NCBI RefSeq assembly: GCF_009758125.1
Contig: NZ_WRXO01000015.1
Location: forward strand, 19,505 to 83,504
Source of the DNA: Chitinophaga oryziterrae
GTDB lineage: Bacteria; Bacteroidota; Bacteroidia; Chitinophagales; Chitinophagaceae
Length of the DNA stretch: 64,000 nucleotides
Direction of reading: 5' to 3'
Shown here: in pieces, positions 26,480-35,297 of the stretch
Layout: each line of letters opens with the position of its first letter
How positions within the stretch are numbered: position 1 is the stretch's first letter
Program-made: the position numbers and the translations under genes
Notes under the pieces: generated by a model
Database searches by the model: none
What the model saw: only the letters and a program-made list of their open reading frames with translations
What the model was told of the DNA's origin: nothing

Positions 26480-27373
26480 ATGAGGATACTTTTAATTATA
26501 TTTTTTCTAGCTGTGACATTTGTTTCTTTTTCGCAAACAATCTTTCCTGGTCTAAGTCCGAAAGGAAGAATTGAGCAAAAGATCGGACTAACAGACATTT
26601 CCGTAGACTACGAGAGACCAGCAGCCCGAGGGCGCAAAGTATTTGGCGAATTAGTCAAGTACGACAAATTGTGGAGAACTGGTGCAGGAAATTGTACAAA
26701 GATTGGATTCAGTAAGGCTGTTGTTATCGGCAATAAAAACATAAGCAAAGGGACCTACTCAATCTTTACTATTCCAGGCAGAAGCGAATGGACTGTGATA
26801 TTGAATAAGGACACGGCTCTTTACGGAGTAACTTCGTATGACGCGACAAAGGATATAATTCGATTCAAAGTAAAGGCGCACCCGACAGATCGATACTACG
26901 AATCCCTAACCATAGACATCGACATAGTACCAAACAATGCCATCGTCTACCTTTCGTGGGAGAATACCCAGATTTCATTCCAGGTAAAAACAGAATCTGA
27001 CAAACTAGTCAATGATTTTATTCAACAATATCTGTTGACAGATAAGTCACGAAATTCAGACGAATACGCGGCGGCTGCAGAGTACTATTATTACCTGAAC
27101 AAGGATTTAGATCGAGCGTTGGTACTTATTGACAAGGCAATTGCAATGAAAAGTGAATCCTGGTACTACAGACAAAAAATTGACATCCTGGAAATGCAAA
27201 AGAAATATGAAGAAGCGATTGACTGTGCTACTTTGGCTATTTCAATAGATCAAAAGAGAACAAATTGGGACTCCAGGACAAAGCAACAAAGTGAAACGGA
27301 GTATAAGAAACGAATTGAGTTTTTTAAACGTCAAAAAAAAACAGAAAAGGTTAGAACCAAGCCCTCAATATAG
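26480..27373 (+). CDS. DUF2911 domain protein with C-terminal TPR-like region
   Basis: About 297 residues. A signal peptide (LLIIFFLAVTFVSFSQ) is followed by a DUF2911 domain: LSPKGRIEQKIGLTDISVDY, RPAARGRKVFGELV, LWRTGAGNCTKI and the KGTYSIFTIPGRSEWTVILN core. A helical tail with TPR-like repeats (YYYLNKDLDRALVLIDKAIA, KKYEEAIDCATLAI) completes it. DUF2911 proteins are exported Bacteroidota proteins of unknown function. ATG 26480 is chosen as the start of the signal peptide; the frame is open to 26378. It follows a repeat unit and shared leader, so it looks like cargo of one module of the patchwork region. Confidence 0.85.
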   Translation: MRILLIIFFLAVTFVSFSQTIFPGLSPKGRIEQKIGLTDISVDYERPAARGRKVFGELVKYDKLWRTGAGNCTKIGFSKAVVIGNKNISKGTYSIFTIPGRSEWTVILNKDTALYGVTSYDATKDIIRFKVKAHPTDRYYESLTIDIDIVPNNAIVYLSWENTQISFQVKTESDKLVNDFIQQYLLTDKSRNSDEYAAAAEYYYYLNKDLDRALVLIDKAIAMKSESWYYRQKIDILEMQKKYEEAIDCATLAISIDQKRTNWDSRTKQQSETEYKKRIEFFKRQKKTEKVRTKPSI

Positions 27374-27490
27374 GTTTTATCTCAAGTGGGGGCAGAGACA
27401 CCTACTTTAGCTGTAAATCGTTGATCGGAAGCGGACAAGGGTAGATATGATGAGTAGTTTTGTGCCAATCTCTGCCAGAATAGACCACAA

Positions 27491-28378
27491 TTATGATACA
27501 CTCCTGTCATCAACCGTTTTCTTATCACCTCTGTTTTTTTTACGAAAAGTCAGAGCGGTCATCCCGGTTTCCTTGTAAAAGAACCGGGAAAAGTAGGAAT
27601 GGTTTTCAAAGCCGAGATCACCCGCTATTTGTTTTACGTTCAGGTTGGTGAAATATAAAAGCCGTTTGGCTTCTGTGACAATGGTGAATTTTATCCAAAA
27701 TGAAACGGTGGAGCCTGTAATTTTCTTTAGTGACTCATTTAGATAAGGCTCCGAAATATGGAGCATATCTGCGTAGTCAGCAGGACTTTTATACGCTCTT
27801 ATATTTTCATTGAGCAGTTTTTTGAACTGCATGGATAATATTGCAGGCCTTGAATTATTAGCTTCCACTTTTGAATACAAACGAATAGTGCTGGCAGCCA
27901 TTTCAAAGAAAGAGCGCAATAATGAATGAAGCAGTGACAACCGGTCAGCCTCCTGGAGCTGCTTGCATGTCTGGTGATATAGAATACTCAGCAGCAGATC
28001 ATAATCCTTTATCTCATCAGGCGCTAATGTAATTGGTTCCTGGAAGCCTGACCAGCTTTCAATAATATTCCGGCATTCGGGGTCTACCAAAGCAGGATCT
28101 GCAGCTATGAACCATCCTTTTGCATTATATGATCTGATCCGATGGTGTATTTGTTCAGGTAAGATATAATACAACTGATTGGGACCAACAGTTTTCTCCT
28201 CAAAGTCTACAATAGCAGCCCCCGATCCTTCCATCATGATAAAAAATATATAATGATCATCCCGGTGTGCGTCTGAATCCGCAGACTGTCTGCGATCGGT
28301 CTTTTCCTGGGAAAATGACTTCAGCTTAAAGCCAAGGCTACTTCTGTCCTGTAATTTATGTACTGGAACACGCTTCAT
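27491..28378 (-). CDS. AraC family transcriptional regulator
   Basis: 295 residues. An N-terminal cupin-like sensing domain (HRDDHYIFFIMMEGSGAAIVDFE, LPEQIHHRI) leads to a C-terminal double HTH: YADMLHISEPYLNESLKKITG and VKQIAGDLGFENHSYFSRFFYKETG. It is 36 bp downstream of an amidohydrolase gene on the same strand and probably regulates it. Effector unknown. Confidence 0.92.
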   Translation of the reverse strand: MKRVPVHKLQDRSSLGFKLKSFSQEKTDRRQSADSDAHRDDHYIFFIMMEGSGAAIVDFEEKTVGPNQLYYILPEQIHHRIRSYNAKGWFIAADPALVDPECRNIIESWSGFQEPITLAPDEIKDYDLLLSILYHQTCKQLQEADRLSLLHSLLRSFFEMAASTIRLYSKVEANNSRPAILSMQFKKLLNENIRAYKSPADYADMLHISEPYLNESLKKITGSTVSFWIKFTIVTEAKRLLYFTNLNVKQIAGDLGFENHSYFSRFFYKETGMTALTFRKKNRGDKKTVDDRSVS

Positions 28379-28414
28379 ACAACAAAATTATCCTTTCTCA
28401 CCAGCTTTTATACA

Positions 28415-29395
28415 TTAAAGTCTCAGTAATCTGTCTGCATTTCCGTGAGCAATTTTGGCAACCTGGTCAACAGGAAGTGGAATGTTATTCAAAAAGTCGA
28501 TCCCCATCTGATTACTGCTGAAAGGATAATCTACAGAAAACAATATATTGTCTATGCCAACAGTGTCTATGGCAAGTTGTAGCGGTGGTTGTGTGAAAAA
28601 ACCACTGGTAGTAATATAAAGTTGGTCCCTGAAAGTATCAACAAGTGTACGTTTGTTTTTTCCACCATTGCCAGGATGAAATATTCTGTTCGACCTTCCC
28701 CACATCATAGGCAGCATTTCACCCATATGGCCTATGATTATTTTTAGCTGCGGATAAGTATCAAAAATCCCAGCCACCAAAAGGCGCAGTATTTGTATCG
28801 CTGTTTCTGAATGCCATCCCCAGCCATAACATGCAATAGCTTCATTTGGCCCTGTAGTATCACCTATATTGCTATAATAAGCATTTATTACTTCTTTCGG
28901 CGGAACGCCAGGATGAATATAAATGGGAACACCCAATTTTTCAGCCCGTTCAAAAACCGGAGCAAATTTGGGGGCATCCAGAAACTCTCCGTTTATTAGC
29001 CCTCTAATCATCGCACCACGAAAGCCATATGTTTTTACAGTACGCTCCAATTCGTCTGCCGCAGCTTCCGGTGTCGTCATTGGCAAAAGAGCAAATGCCG
29101 TAAAAAATTCAGGATGCCCTTTCATTCTATCAGCCAGCAAATCGTTATATTTTGAGGCAAAATCCGGCGCAAGACCATCCGGCAGCAGGTAAACATCCGT
29201 ACTTTCTACCGAAAGCACCTGCATGGATATACCGGACGCCTTCATCGAATTCAAACGTTCACCTGTAATGTCCGCTAGTTTTGCCTGCATTTGCAATGCA
29301 GCCTCTGATTGTTTCCTGCTTTCCAATATATTATCCGGCAAGTGCGCTCCCATTTCCGGAAACGATACATGTTCCTCTAAAGTTACTATTCGCAT
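28415..29395 (-). CDS. amidohydrolase-2 family protein, ACMSD/gamma-resorcylate-decarboxylase-like
   Basis: 326 residues of a TIM-barrel metal-dependent hydrolase or decarboxylase. It has TLEEHVSFPE in place of the first HxH-type strand, GFRGAMIRGLINGEFLD, VPIYIHPGVPP, KIIIGHMGEMLPMMWGR and ILFSVDYPFSS with the metal Asp. This pattern matches ACMSD-like enzymes such as gamma-resorcylate decarboxylase, with Glu at the first metal position. It would act on aromatic or related carboxylates in the cytoplasm. It is first in a two-gene unit with an AraC regulator. Confidence 0.87.
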   Translation of the reverse strand: MRIVTLEEHVSFPEMGAHLPDNILESRKQSEAALQMQAKLADITGERLNSMKASGISMQVLSVESTDVYLLPDGLAPDFASKYNDLLADRMKGHPEFFTAFALLPMTTPEAAADELERTVKTYGFRGAMIRGLINGEFLDAPKFAPVFERAEKLGVPIYIHPGVPPKEVINAYYSNIGDTTGPNEAIACYGWGWHSETAIQILRLLVAGIFDTYPQLKIIIGHMGEMLPMMWGRSNRIFHPGNGGKNKRTLVDTFRDQLYITTSGFFTQPPLQLAIDTVGIDNILFSVDYPFSSNQMGIDFLNNIPLPVDQVAKIAHGNADRLLRL

Positions 29396-29709
29396 ATCAA
29401 TGGTTTTTAATCAATGCAAAGAGATGAAAGTAATAGCGGACCATCAATAAATAGAATCAGGTAATGATAGCACAATTTGGGGTAGATATGGAATTCCAGC
29501 AAAATAGGGATTAAAGGTTTACTTCAAGATCTATTTCGACAACGGCATTAGCCGAAAATGAACACAAGATCTGGTATGGTCAATGGTGAGGCTATTGGCA
29601 GCTTTGCTCCTATCCCTGCGTCCCCTTCATCCATACCACCCATTTTTTTAAATATTCGTAATTTCCGGGTGATATTTCATGCATATAATACACATAGTTA
29701 TAAACACTC
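29396..29709. other. intergenic stretch without a gene
   Basis: 314 bp between divergent genes. No supportable coding frame or terminator was seen. It should contain the promoters of the amidohydrolase and of the sigma-factor operon. Confidence 0.5.
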
Positions 29710-30252
29710 ATGATAGCAATGAATAATCATAGTTTATCAACGGTTAAACAGCGTGAAGCTTTTTTTTGGGCAATTTACAAAAAGGCGTTTCCCATAGTTG
29801 CGCGTTATGTAGCGAGGATGGGGGGAAGCCTTGAAGAAGCACAGGATATTTTTCAGGATTCGCTGGTTATATATTACGAAAAAGCTGTGTCCACACAACC
29901 TGAAATCATTATAAGCGAGAAAGCCTATTTGATGGGAATTGCTAAAAGACTATGGTTGCAGCGTTTTAAAGCAAGCAATAAGAACCAGCCCTTAAATGAT
30001 CAGAACATCGAAGTTGTACCTGAGGAGCAACTGGCCACAGAGAAAATACTGCATTACCTTGAAACTGCAGGTAAGAAATGTATGGAATTGCTTAAGGCTT
30101 ATTATTACGATCATTTGCCGGTAGATAATGTCGCTGCGCTGTTTGGCTACTCTGGCAAACATTCGGCAACGGTGGCAAAATATAAATGCCTGGAGAAAGT
30201 CAGAGAAACAATTAAACAACACTCATTGAACTATGCGGACTTCATTGAATAA
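29710..30252 (+). CDS. ECF-type RNA polymerase sigma factor
   Basis: 180 residues. Sigma region 2 contains VARYVARMGGSLEEAQDIFQDSLVIYYEKA and AYLMGIAKRLWLQRFKA. Region 4 is in the C-terminal third, CMELLKAYYYDHLPVDNVAALFGY. It is a compact extracytoplasmic-function sigma. A start at 29719 (MNNHS) is equally possible. It overlaps the next small gene by 20 bp and is followed by a ClpP-like gene, forming a three-gene operon. The order sigma, small protein, protease suggests the small protein is an anti-sigma-like partner. Confidence 0.9.
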   Translation: MIAMNNHSLSTVKQREAFFWAIYKKAFPIVARYVARMGGSLEEAQDIFQDSLVIYYEKAVSTQPEIIISEKAYLMGIAKRLWLQRFKASNKNQPLNDQNIEVVPEEQLATEKILHYLETAGKKCMELLKAYYYDHLPVDNVAALFGYSGKHSATVAKYKCLEKVRETIKQHSLNYADFIE

Positions 30253-30499
30253 CATCAAAGCTATTGACGATTATCTTTTGGGCCACATGGCCCCTGCTGA
30301 TGCGATTTTGTTTGAGGCGAACATTTTACTGAACAACGATTTGATAAACGAAATACAGCATCAACAAAGCGCTTATGAGATTATCAGACAATATAGCCGC
30401 CAAAAGATAAAGGACGAGATTGTTGCTGTACAAGAAAAATTAGCTGCTGCTCCACAATACCGGGGCTATATGCAGCGCATCGCTAACCTCTTTAAATAG
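30233..30499 (+). CDS. small protein, putative anti-sigma-like partner
   Basis: 88 residues, mostly helical. The opening LNNIKAIDDYLLGHMAPADAILFEANIL resembles the N-terminal segment of Bacteroidota anti-sigma factors, where a short helical domain precedes a membrane span. No membrane segment follows here. It overlaps the sigma gene by 20 bp and ends 9 bp before the ClpP-like gene. If it binds the sigma factor it would be a soluble inhibitor. The function is inferred from position and the weak N-terminal resemblance. Confidence 0.65.
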   Translation: MRTSLNNIKAIDDYLLGHMAPADAILFEANILLNNDLINEIQHQQSAYEIIRQYSRQKIKDEIVAVQEKLAAAPQYRGYMQRIANLFK

Positions 30500-30508
30500 C
30501 AATAAACC

Positions 30509-31195
30509 ATGGACACAGGTCGTAAAGAATTTAGAAAATATGCGGTTAAACATCACCGCATAGGTAGCCAGCATGTGGACAGGTACCTGAACAGTACAAT
30601 AGCTATCCCCAAAAACATGACGCCTTACATTACAGAGGAACGGCAACTTAATATAGCACAGATGGATGTTTTTTCCCGCCTGATGATGGATCGGATCATT
30701 TTTTTAGGCGAACCTGTTGCAGACAGGATGGCAAATATAATTCAGGCGCAATTACTTTTTCTGCAATCAGTAGATGCTAAAAAGGATATCCAGCTTTATA
30801 TCAATTCCCCTGGTGGTGATGTCTATTCGGGCATGGGTATTTATGATACTATGCAATTGATCACACCTGACGTGGGTACCATTTGTATTGGTATGGCCTT
30901 TTCCATGAGTGCTGTTTTACTTTGCGCGGGCAAAGCAGGAAAGCGTGCAGTGCTACGGCATTCGCGCGTGATGATTCACCAGCCTTCCGGCGGAGTGCAG
31001 GGCGTTTCCGCAGATATCGAAATTACCGCACAACAAGTAGTAAAGGTAAGGCAGGATCTGTATAAGATCATCTCCAAACATAGCGGTCAGACCCAGGACT
31101 GGGTCCATAAAGCATCTGACCGGGACTATTGGATGACAGGACCAGAAGCTAAAGAATACGGTATGGTAGACGAGGTGTTAGGGGATGCGGATTAA
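30509..31195 (+). CDS. clpP: ClpP-like serine protease
   Basis: 228 residues of a ClpP peptidase, with QLYINSPGGDVYSGMGIYDTM, the nucleophile block GMAFSMSAVLL (Ser132), MIHQPSGGVQG (His157) and the catalytic Asp in SDRDYWMT (Asp206). All three catalytic residues are present. The N-terminus is about 35-40 residues longer than usual. The serine block is AFSMS rather than the common AASM, so this looks like a paralogue rather than the housekeeping copy. It is third in the operon with an ECF sigma factor and a small possible anti-sigma protein, which suggests regulated proteolysis of that partner. Confidence 0.92.
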   Translation: MDTGRKEFRKYAVKHHRIGSQHVDRYLNSTIAIPKNMTPYITEERQLNIAQMDVFSRLMMDRIIFLGEPVADRMANIIQAQLLFLQSVDAKKDIQLYINSPGGDVYSGMGIYDTMQLITPDVGTICIGMAFSMSAVLLCAGKAGKRAVLRHSRVMIHQPSGGVQGVSADIEITAQQVVKVRQDLYKIISKHSGQTQDWVHKASDRDYWMTGPEAKEYGMVDEVLGDAD

Positions 31196-31238
31196 ATCCA
31201 CGTCTGCAATTAGAGTTTAATAAGTAAATCTGCATATC

Positions 31239-31604
31239 ATGAATGAAGAACAAATGCTTAAAAATCAAACTCTGATTAAAAATACTTATGCCGCTTTTAA
31301 CGCCAGGGACATTGACGCGATACTCCTGGTCATGCATCTGGAAGTTAAATGGGCAAGGGCTTGGGAAGGAGACCATGCAAACGGGCATGATGAAGTCAGA
31401 GCTTATTGGGAAAGACAATGGAAAGAGATTGACCCGAATGTAACACCGGTTGGTTTTCGTGAAAGAGAAAATGGGACTTTAGAAGTTGAAGTTGACCAAC
31501 TGGTAAAGGATTTAAAGGGTGATATTTTATTTGAAGGAAAAGTAAAGCATATATATGTAATTAATGATGGTTTGTTGCAACAGATGGATATTGAATTAGG
31601 CTGA
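31239..31604 (+). CDS. SnoaL/NTF2-like domain protein
   Basis: 121 residues of the NTF2-like fold: NTYAAFNARDIDAILLVMHLEVKWARAWEG, then HDEVRAYWERQWKEIDP and strands VDQLVKDLKGDILFEGKVKHIY. Members are small cone-shaped proteins, often isomerases or ligand binders. It lies 43 bp after the clpP-like gene on the same strand but has no clear functional tie to it. Ligand unknown. Confidence 0.85.
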   Translation: MNEEQMLKNQTLIKNTYAAFNARDIDAILLVMHLEVKWARAWEGDHANGHDEVRAYWERQWKEIDPNVTPVGFRERENGTLEVEVDQLVKDLKGDILFEGKVKHIYVINDGLLQQMDIELG

Positions 31605-31649
31605 CCAACTGGTTATTCATCTGTTGGAAGTATACACCAGACGGATATT

Positions 31650-31742
31650 GGCAGATGCAACGTTGAATGGATTATCCCTATTTATTATATCGGCCCCGTA
31701 AAAGATACTATCAACAAAGGAAAGTATCTCATTTCAAAATGA
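31650..31742 (+). pseudogene. fragment of the IYYIGP-KDTI lipoprotein family
   Basis: The frame EWIIPIYYIGPVKDTIN (about 31665-31715) ends at TGA 31740-31742. It matches IDFPIYYIGPIKDTIS in the full-length lipoprotein at 44285. The rest of that gene is absent here, so this is a relic. A second relic, of the C-terminal part, lies at 41388. Confidence 0.7.
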
Positions 31743-31864
31743 ATACTTTATAAGGAGCAACTTTATATTTATTCAACGTCTTTACTTTATCAGGCTATCT
31801 CAGGGTATTATACTAGACCTGATCTGATTGATGATGAACAAAATAAGTATTCAAAACTAACTTC

Positions 31865-33520
31865 ATGAAGTATAAGCTGATCTTGGGGGAACTACTGACC
31901 TTTTTTTGCGGTATTATAGCAGAGGGGCATTCGCAGGTAAGAACACCTATGCAGACCATCATTGCAGGATTAGACTCAATCCGTGTTGAACTGAAAATAC
32001 CAGGTATGGCTGCGGCCTTTATGCAAGGAGACGCTATACTTTTTGAAGAGGGATTCGGGTATGCAGATCTTGAAAACCACATCAAAACAACGGCAAATAC
32101 CTCGTTCCGGGTAGCATCCATTACTAAAACATTTACTTCTACACTTATTATGCAACAGGTAGAACGGAAGAATTTAAGTTTGGAAACACCCATATCGGCT
32201 TATGGTATAAATCTCGACAACACTCATATTACCGTAAAAAACTTATTGACCCATACCTCTGAAGGGGAACCAGGCACACATTATCAATACAATGGTTATC
32301 GATTTGGGAAATTAACACCTATTATTGAAAAGGCTTCCGGAATTCCTTTTTATCAGCTGTTAATGGAGAATATAGTAACTCCTCTCAAAATGTCGTCAAC
32401 AGCTCCGGGAATCTCCCTTTACTCTTATTTCACTTTTACCCGGCAGAATAAAAGCATGATCCCTTATTTTGAAACAGCCATTAAACAACTGGCAAAACCT
32501 TATGCGCTTAATGAAAAAGGAGAAATCGTTGCATCACAATACTTTGATGAATTTGGCGCTTTTGGCGGATTGATTACAACAATAAAAGATCTGCTGAAAT
32601 ACTCTGCGGCTATAGATAGAAACCAGTTTGTAACAGCAGACACTCAAAAGGAGATTTTTACTGCCAGCAAGCTCAAAAATGGAGCGCTTTCCCCTTATGG
32701 TCTTGGATGGTTTACACAAACTTACAGAGGAATTGACTTTTACTGGCATTACGGACAAACGCAAGGTGAATCAGGATTATTTATAAAAGTACCTTCCCTG
32801 AAAATGACAATGGTGGTACTTACTAATATAGATAAACTCAGTCAGCCTTTTCCTCTGGCTGATGGAGATCTCTTTTTGTCACCGGTAGGACAATTGTTCT
32901 ACAAATATTGCATTAATAAAGACAGTGATTTTATCCGGCTTGACTATCATCTTCCTGTACAAACTATCCGGAAAAGTCTAACTACAGCCAGTTCTTCCTA
33001 CAAAGATTTTTATAGTAAGGAGCTGGTAACACAGGCTACCATGGCTCTCATAAATGGTGATACTATAAAGGCAAAGCAATTTTATGAAATTTATGCGAGT
33101 CTTAATTTTAATCACACGGACACATTACCTGCAGGAGAAATAATTGCTGCTATTCAGAATGCAGATATTAATCAGGACCTTACAAAAAAGTTTACACTTT
33201 CAAAACCTATGCGACTAAGAGTATATGGTGTGGGTGAAAATTGTTCGGGAGATTTTAGTTCATGGTGTGACTATGGCTGGATTGAAGATACCTCGGGCAA
33301 AACGATCTGGCAGATGCAGGGACAACCGGCAAAACATGCTGGCGGAGCGCTTAAAAACCAGAAGATAGACCAGGAAATCACCCTACCTGCCGGCAGCTAT
33401 TTTTTAAGGTATAAATCAGATGCGGGACATGCTTATAACAACTGGGATTCGCCACCACCTGATAATTTCTTTTGGGGAATCATCCTTTATAATACAAGTG
33501 TAAATAGCTCAGGCAATTAA
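31865..33520 (+). CDS. serine hydrolase, class C beta-lactamase-like, exported
   Basis: 551 residues. The signal peptide ends near EGHSQ. A beta-lactamase/transpeptidase-like domain carries the SxxK motif Ser85-Ile-Thr-Lys88 (RVASITKTF), a second motif region HYQYNGYRFG where the usual Y-x-N triad residue Asn is shifted or replaced, and a third motif WHYGQTQGESG in place of HxG/KTG. The C-terminal 150 residues form an additional beta-rich domain (RLRVYGVGENCSGDF...). Such proteins are usually esterases or peptidases rather than true beta-lactamases. It ends just before a terminator and repeat unit B. Confidence 0.87.
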   Translation: MKYKLILGELLTFFCGIIAEGHSQVRTPMQTIIAGLDSIRVELKIPGMAAAFMQGDAILFEEGFGYADLENHIKTTANTSFRVASITKTFTSTLIMQQVERKNLSLETPISAYGINLDNTHITVKNLLTHTSEGEPGTHYQYNGYRFGKLTPIIEKASGIPFYQLLMENIVTPLKMSSTAPGISLYSYFTFTRQNKSMIPYFETAIKQLAKPYALNEKGEIVASQYFDEFGAFGGLITTIKDLLKYSAAIDRNQFVTADTQKEIFTASKLKNGALSPYGLGWFTQTYRGIDFYWHYGQTQGESGLFIKVPSLKMTMVVLTNIDKLSQPFPLADGDLFLSPVGQLFYKYCINKDSDFIRLDYHLPVQTIRKSLTTASSSYKDFYSKELVTQATMALINGDTIKAKQFYEIYASLNFNHTDTLPAGEIIAAIQNADINQDLTKKFTLSKPMRLRVYGVGENCSGDFSSWCDYGWIEDTSGKTIWQMQGQPAKHAGGALKNQKIDQEITLPAGSYFLRYKSDAGHAYNNWDSPPPDNFFWGIILYNTSVNSSGN

Positions 33521-33556
33521 AAAAAGAGCTATCCCGAACCCCGATTTATATAAATC

Positions 33557-33602
33557 AAAAATGGGAATAATCAAGCAATCAAACTTAATTATCCCCATTT
33601 AA
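33557..33602. terminator. terminator-like inverted repeat beside repeat unit B
   Basis: AAATGGGAATAATCAAG pairs imperfectly with CTTAATTATCCCCATTT (33584-33600). A related decayed copy precedes repeat unit D at 38915-38960. Confidence 0.6.
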
Positions 33603-33604
33603 TA

Positions 33605-33660
33605 TCTGCGAGCTACGAGGGACAGTTTTCGAACCTTTTTGTGGATGATTTAGATAAAAT
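33605..33660. repeat. tRNA-3'-end-like repeat unit B
   Basis: TCTGCGAGCTACGAGGGACA, then TTTTCGAACC and GGATGATTTAGATAAAAT. It shares the GAGGGACA...TTCGAACC core and the downstream GATGATTTA block with the other units. Confidence 0.75.
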
Positions 33661-33731
33661 CATTAATATCCTGTTCTGAAAAGCCCCTGTGCACTTAATG
33701 CTTAATAAAATTCTGACTGTTTAACGGCCAA

Positions 33732-34046
33732 TTAAACTCCGCCATCTTCAATTCCGGCACCGTATTCTAGACGATTGGTGGCGTCGATCACGATCTTTCC
33801 GTTCCAGTCCGTGAGTTCGGTAAGATCCTTGACCTTAGTCCAGGGTACTGCTACTAGGATAATATCCGCTGCAGAAGCCTCAGCCGCTGTTACAGCTTTT
33901 GCGCCGGTTCCCAGTTGTGAGACAATATCGGTAAGGGTTTCAGGTCCCTTACTGTTACTGATCAGGACCTGAAAATCATTGGCCAAAAATCGAGTAGCTG
34001 CGGCTTTGCCGATATGCCCTGCTCCAAGGATGCCTATTAATTTCAT
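33732..34046 (-). CDS. NADPH-dependent F420-reductase-like protein, truncated
   Basis: 104 residues. An N-terminal Rossmann domain, MKLIGILGAGHIGKAAATRF, with AAEASAADIILVAVPWTKV and IVIDATNRLEYGAGIED, matches NADP oxidoreductases of the F420-dependent type. Family members usually run to about 180-220 residues. Here the frame stops directly after the first Rossmann half, with no catalytic C-terminal part, so it is probably a broken gene. Its 3' end lies about 70 bp from repeat unit B, consistent with loss of the C-terminus at a module boundary. It is downstream of the SDR gene on the same strand (gap 41 bp), likely once an operon. Confidence 0.75.
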   Translation of the reverse strand: MKLIGILGAGHIGKAAATRFLANDFQVLISNSKGPETLTDIVSQLGTGAKAVTAAEASAADIILVAVPWTKVKDLTELTDWNGKIVIDATNRLEYGAGIEDGGV

Positions 34047-34087
34047 AGTTTATTTCTTATTGAGTTTCATTTTTGGGGATTACGATT

Positions 34088-34846
34088 TTAAAAACCGTAC
34101 ATACCACCCGACACGGAAATTTGCTCACCGGTGATCCAGGCTGCATCATCTGAAGCCAGAAATACTGCTGCTTTCGCAATATCGGCGGGCTGGCCTCTAC
34201 GGCCAAGCGGTGTTTTTTCGACAAACATCTTTTCATACTCACTGCCGGCAGTGACGCCAGCGCTGGCTGCTCCTTCCGTGTCCGTAGCGCCCGGCAAAAT
34301 AGAATTGATACGAACGTTTTTAATACCTAACTCCTTTGATAAAGCAATCGTGAAGGCATCCAGTGCCGCTTTAGTTGAAGAATATAATGAGGCATTTTGA
34401 AGAGGGTATTTACTTGCACCCGAACTGATATTGATGATGTTTCCGCCCTTATCGCCAAAAAGTTTCAGCGCTGCCTGAATAGTTAATATAGGCCCTAATA
34501 CATTGACGTTGAAACTTTTATGAAATTCTTCTCCTGAAATTTGTTCAATAGGCGCATACCCCTGATATACCGCGTTATTTACTAAAATATCCAGCGTGCC
34601 GAAAGCATGCTCAGTTTCTTTAAACAGCCTGATCACATCGGCTTCGTTCGATACATCGGCCTTTACCGCAATGGCTGTGCCGCCATTATCGGTTATCGCT
34701 TTAACCACTTTGTCCGCTCCTTCTTTACTGGAAGCATAATTTACAACAACCTTTGCGCCTGCAGCAGCAAAATGTTTGGCAATAGCTGCACCTATTCCTT
34801 TGGAAGCACCGGTAACTACCGCTACCTTGTTTTCTAATTTACTCAT
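34088..34846 (-). CDS. SDR family oxidoreductase
   Basis: 252 residues of a classical short-chain dehydrogenase/reductase: cofactor motif TGASKGIG (12-19), NNAVYQG in place of NNAG, catalytic Tyr155 and Lys159 (YSSTK) with Ser about 14 residues before, and the C-terminal GGMYGF of 3-oxoacyl-ACP-reductase-like members. The cofactor is probably NADP(H) or NAD(H). It precedes the truncated F420-reductase-like gene on the same strand. Substrate unknown. Confidence 0.92.
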   Translation of the reverse strand: MSKLENKVAVVTGASKGIGAAIAKHFAAAGAKVVVNYASSKEGADKVVKAITDNGGTAIAVKADVSNEADVIRLFKETEHAFGTLDILVNNAVYQGYAPIEQISGEEFHKSFNVNVLGPILTIQAALKLFGDKGGNIINISSGASKYPLQNASLYSSTKAALDAFTIALSKELGIKNVRINSILPGATDTEGAASAGVTAGSEYEKMFVEKTPLGRRGQPADIAKAAVFLASDDAAWITGEQISVSGGMYGF

Positions 34847-35297
34847 GATTTCTATTATTAATTATATTCACGTCTTACGGTTTTTTCCGTTCTGAATTAC
34901 ACTTCAAAATTGGTGCATCTTAACGAACTGCATGCTGACACGGATCATAAAATACACACGATAAATGTCAAGTTGAAGTGGTGACTTAAATCAAGAAAAC
35001 ACGGCAACTATTTATAATACAACCATTTAATGCAGCGATTAGAGATCAAGATGCAGGATTCCAGAAAGACCACAACGGCATATATTCCATTGTTGAGCGC
35101 TTTTTCTCATCCAGGGAAGTATAAAATTGGCAAATAACGAATTGGAGTCTCTGGCAGAAGTAGGAGACTATTACCTTTGCAAATCCAGACATTGATCAGT
35201 CGGACGCATTTATATCAGTGGGGAGAGAATATCCCCGGGCGATTCATTTTAGCAGGCCTATTTGTAATGATAGTGAAGCCTGAAATGGCCAAAGGGT
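34847..35297. other. intergenic stretch without a gene
   Basis: 451 bp between the start of the SDR gene and the end of the next Crp/Fnr gene. No coding frame, repeat unit or strong hairpin that I can support. Confidence 0.5.
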
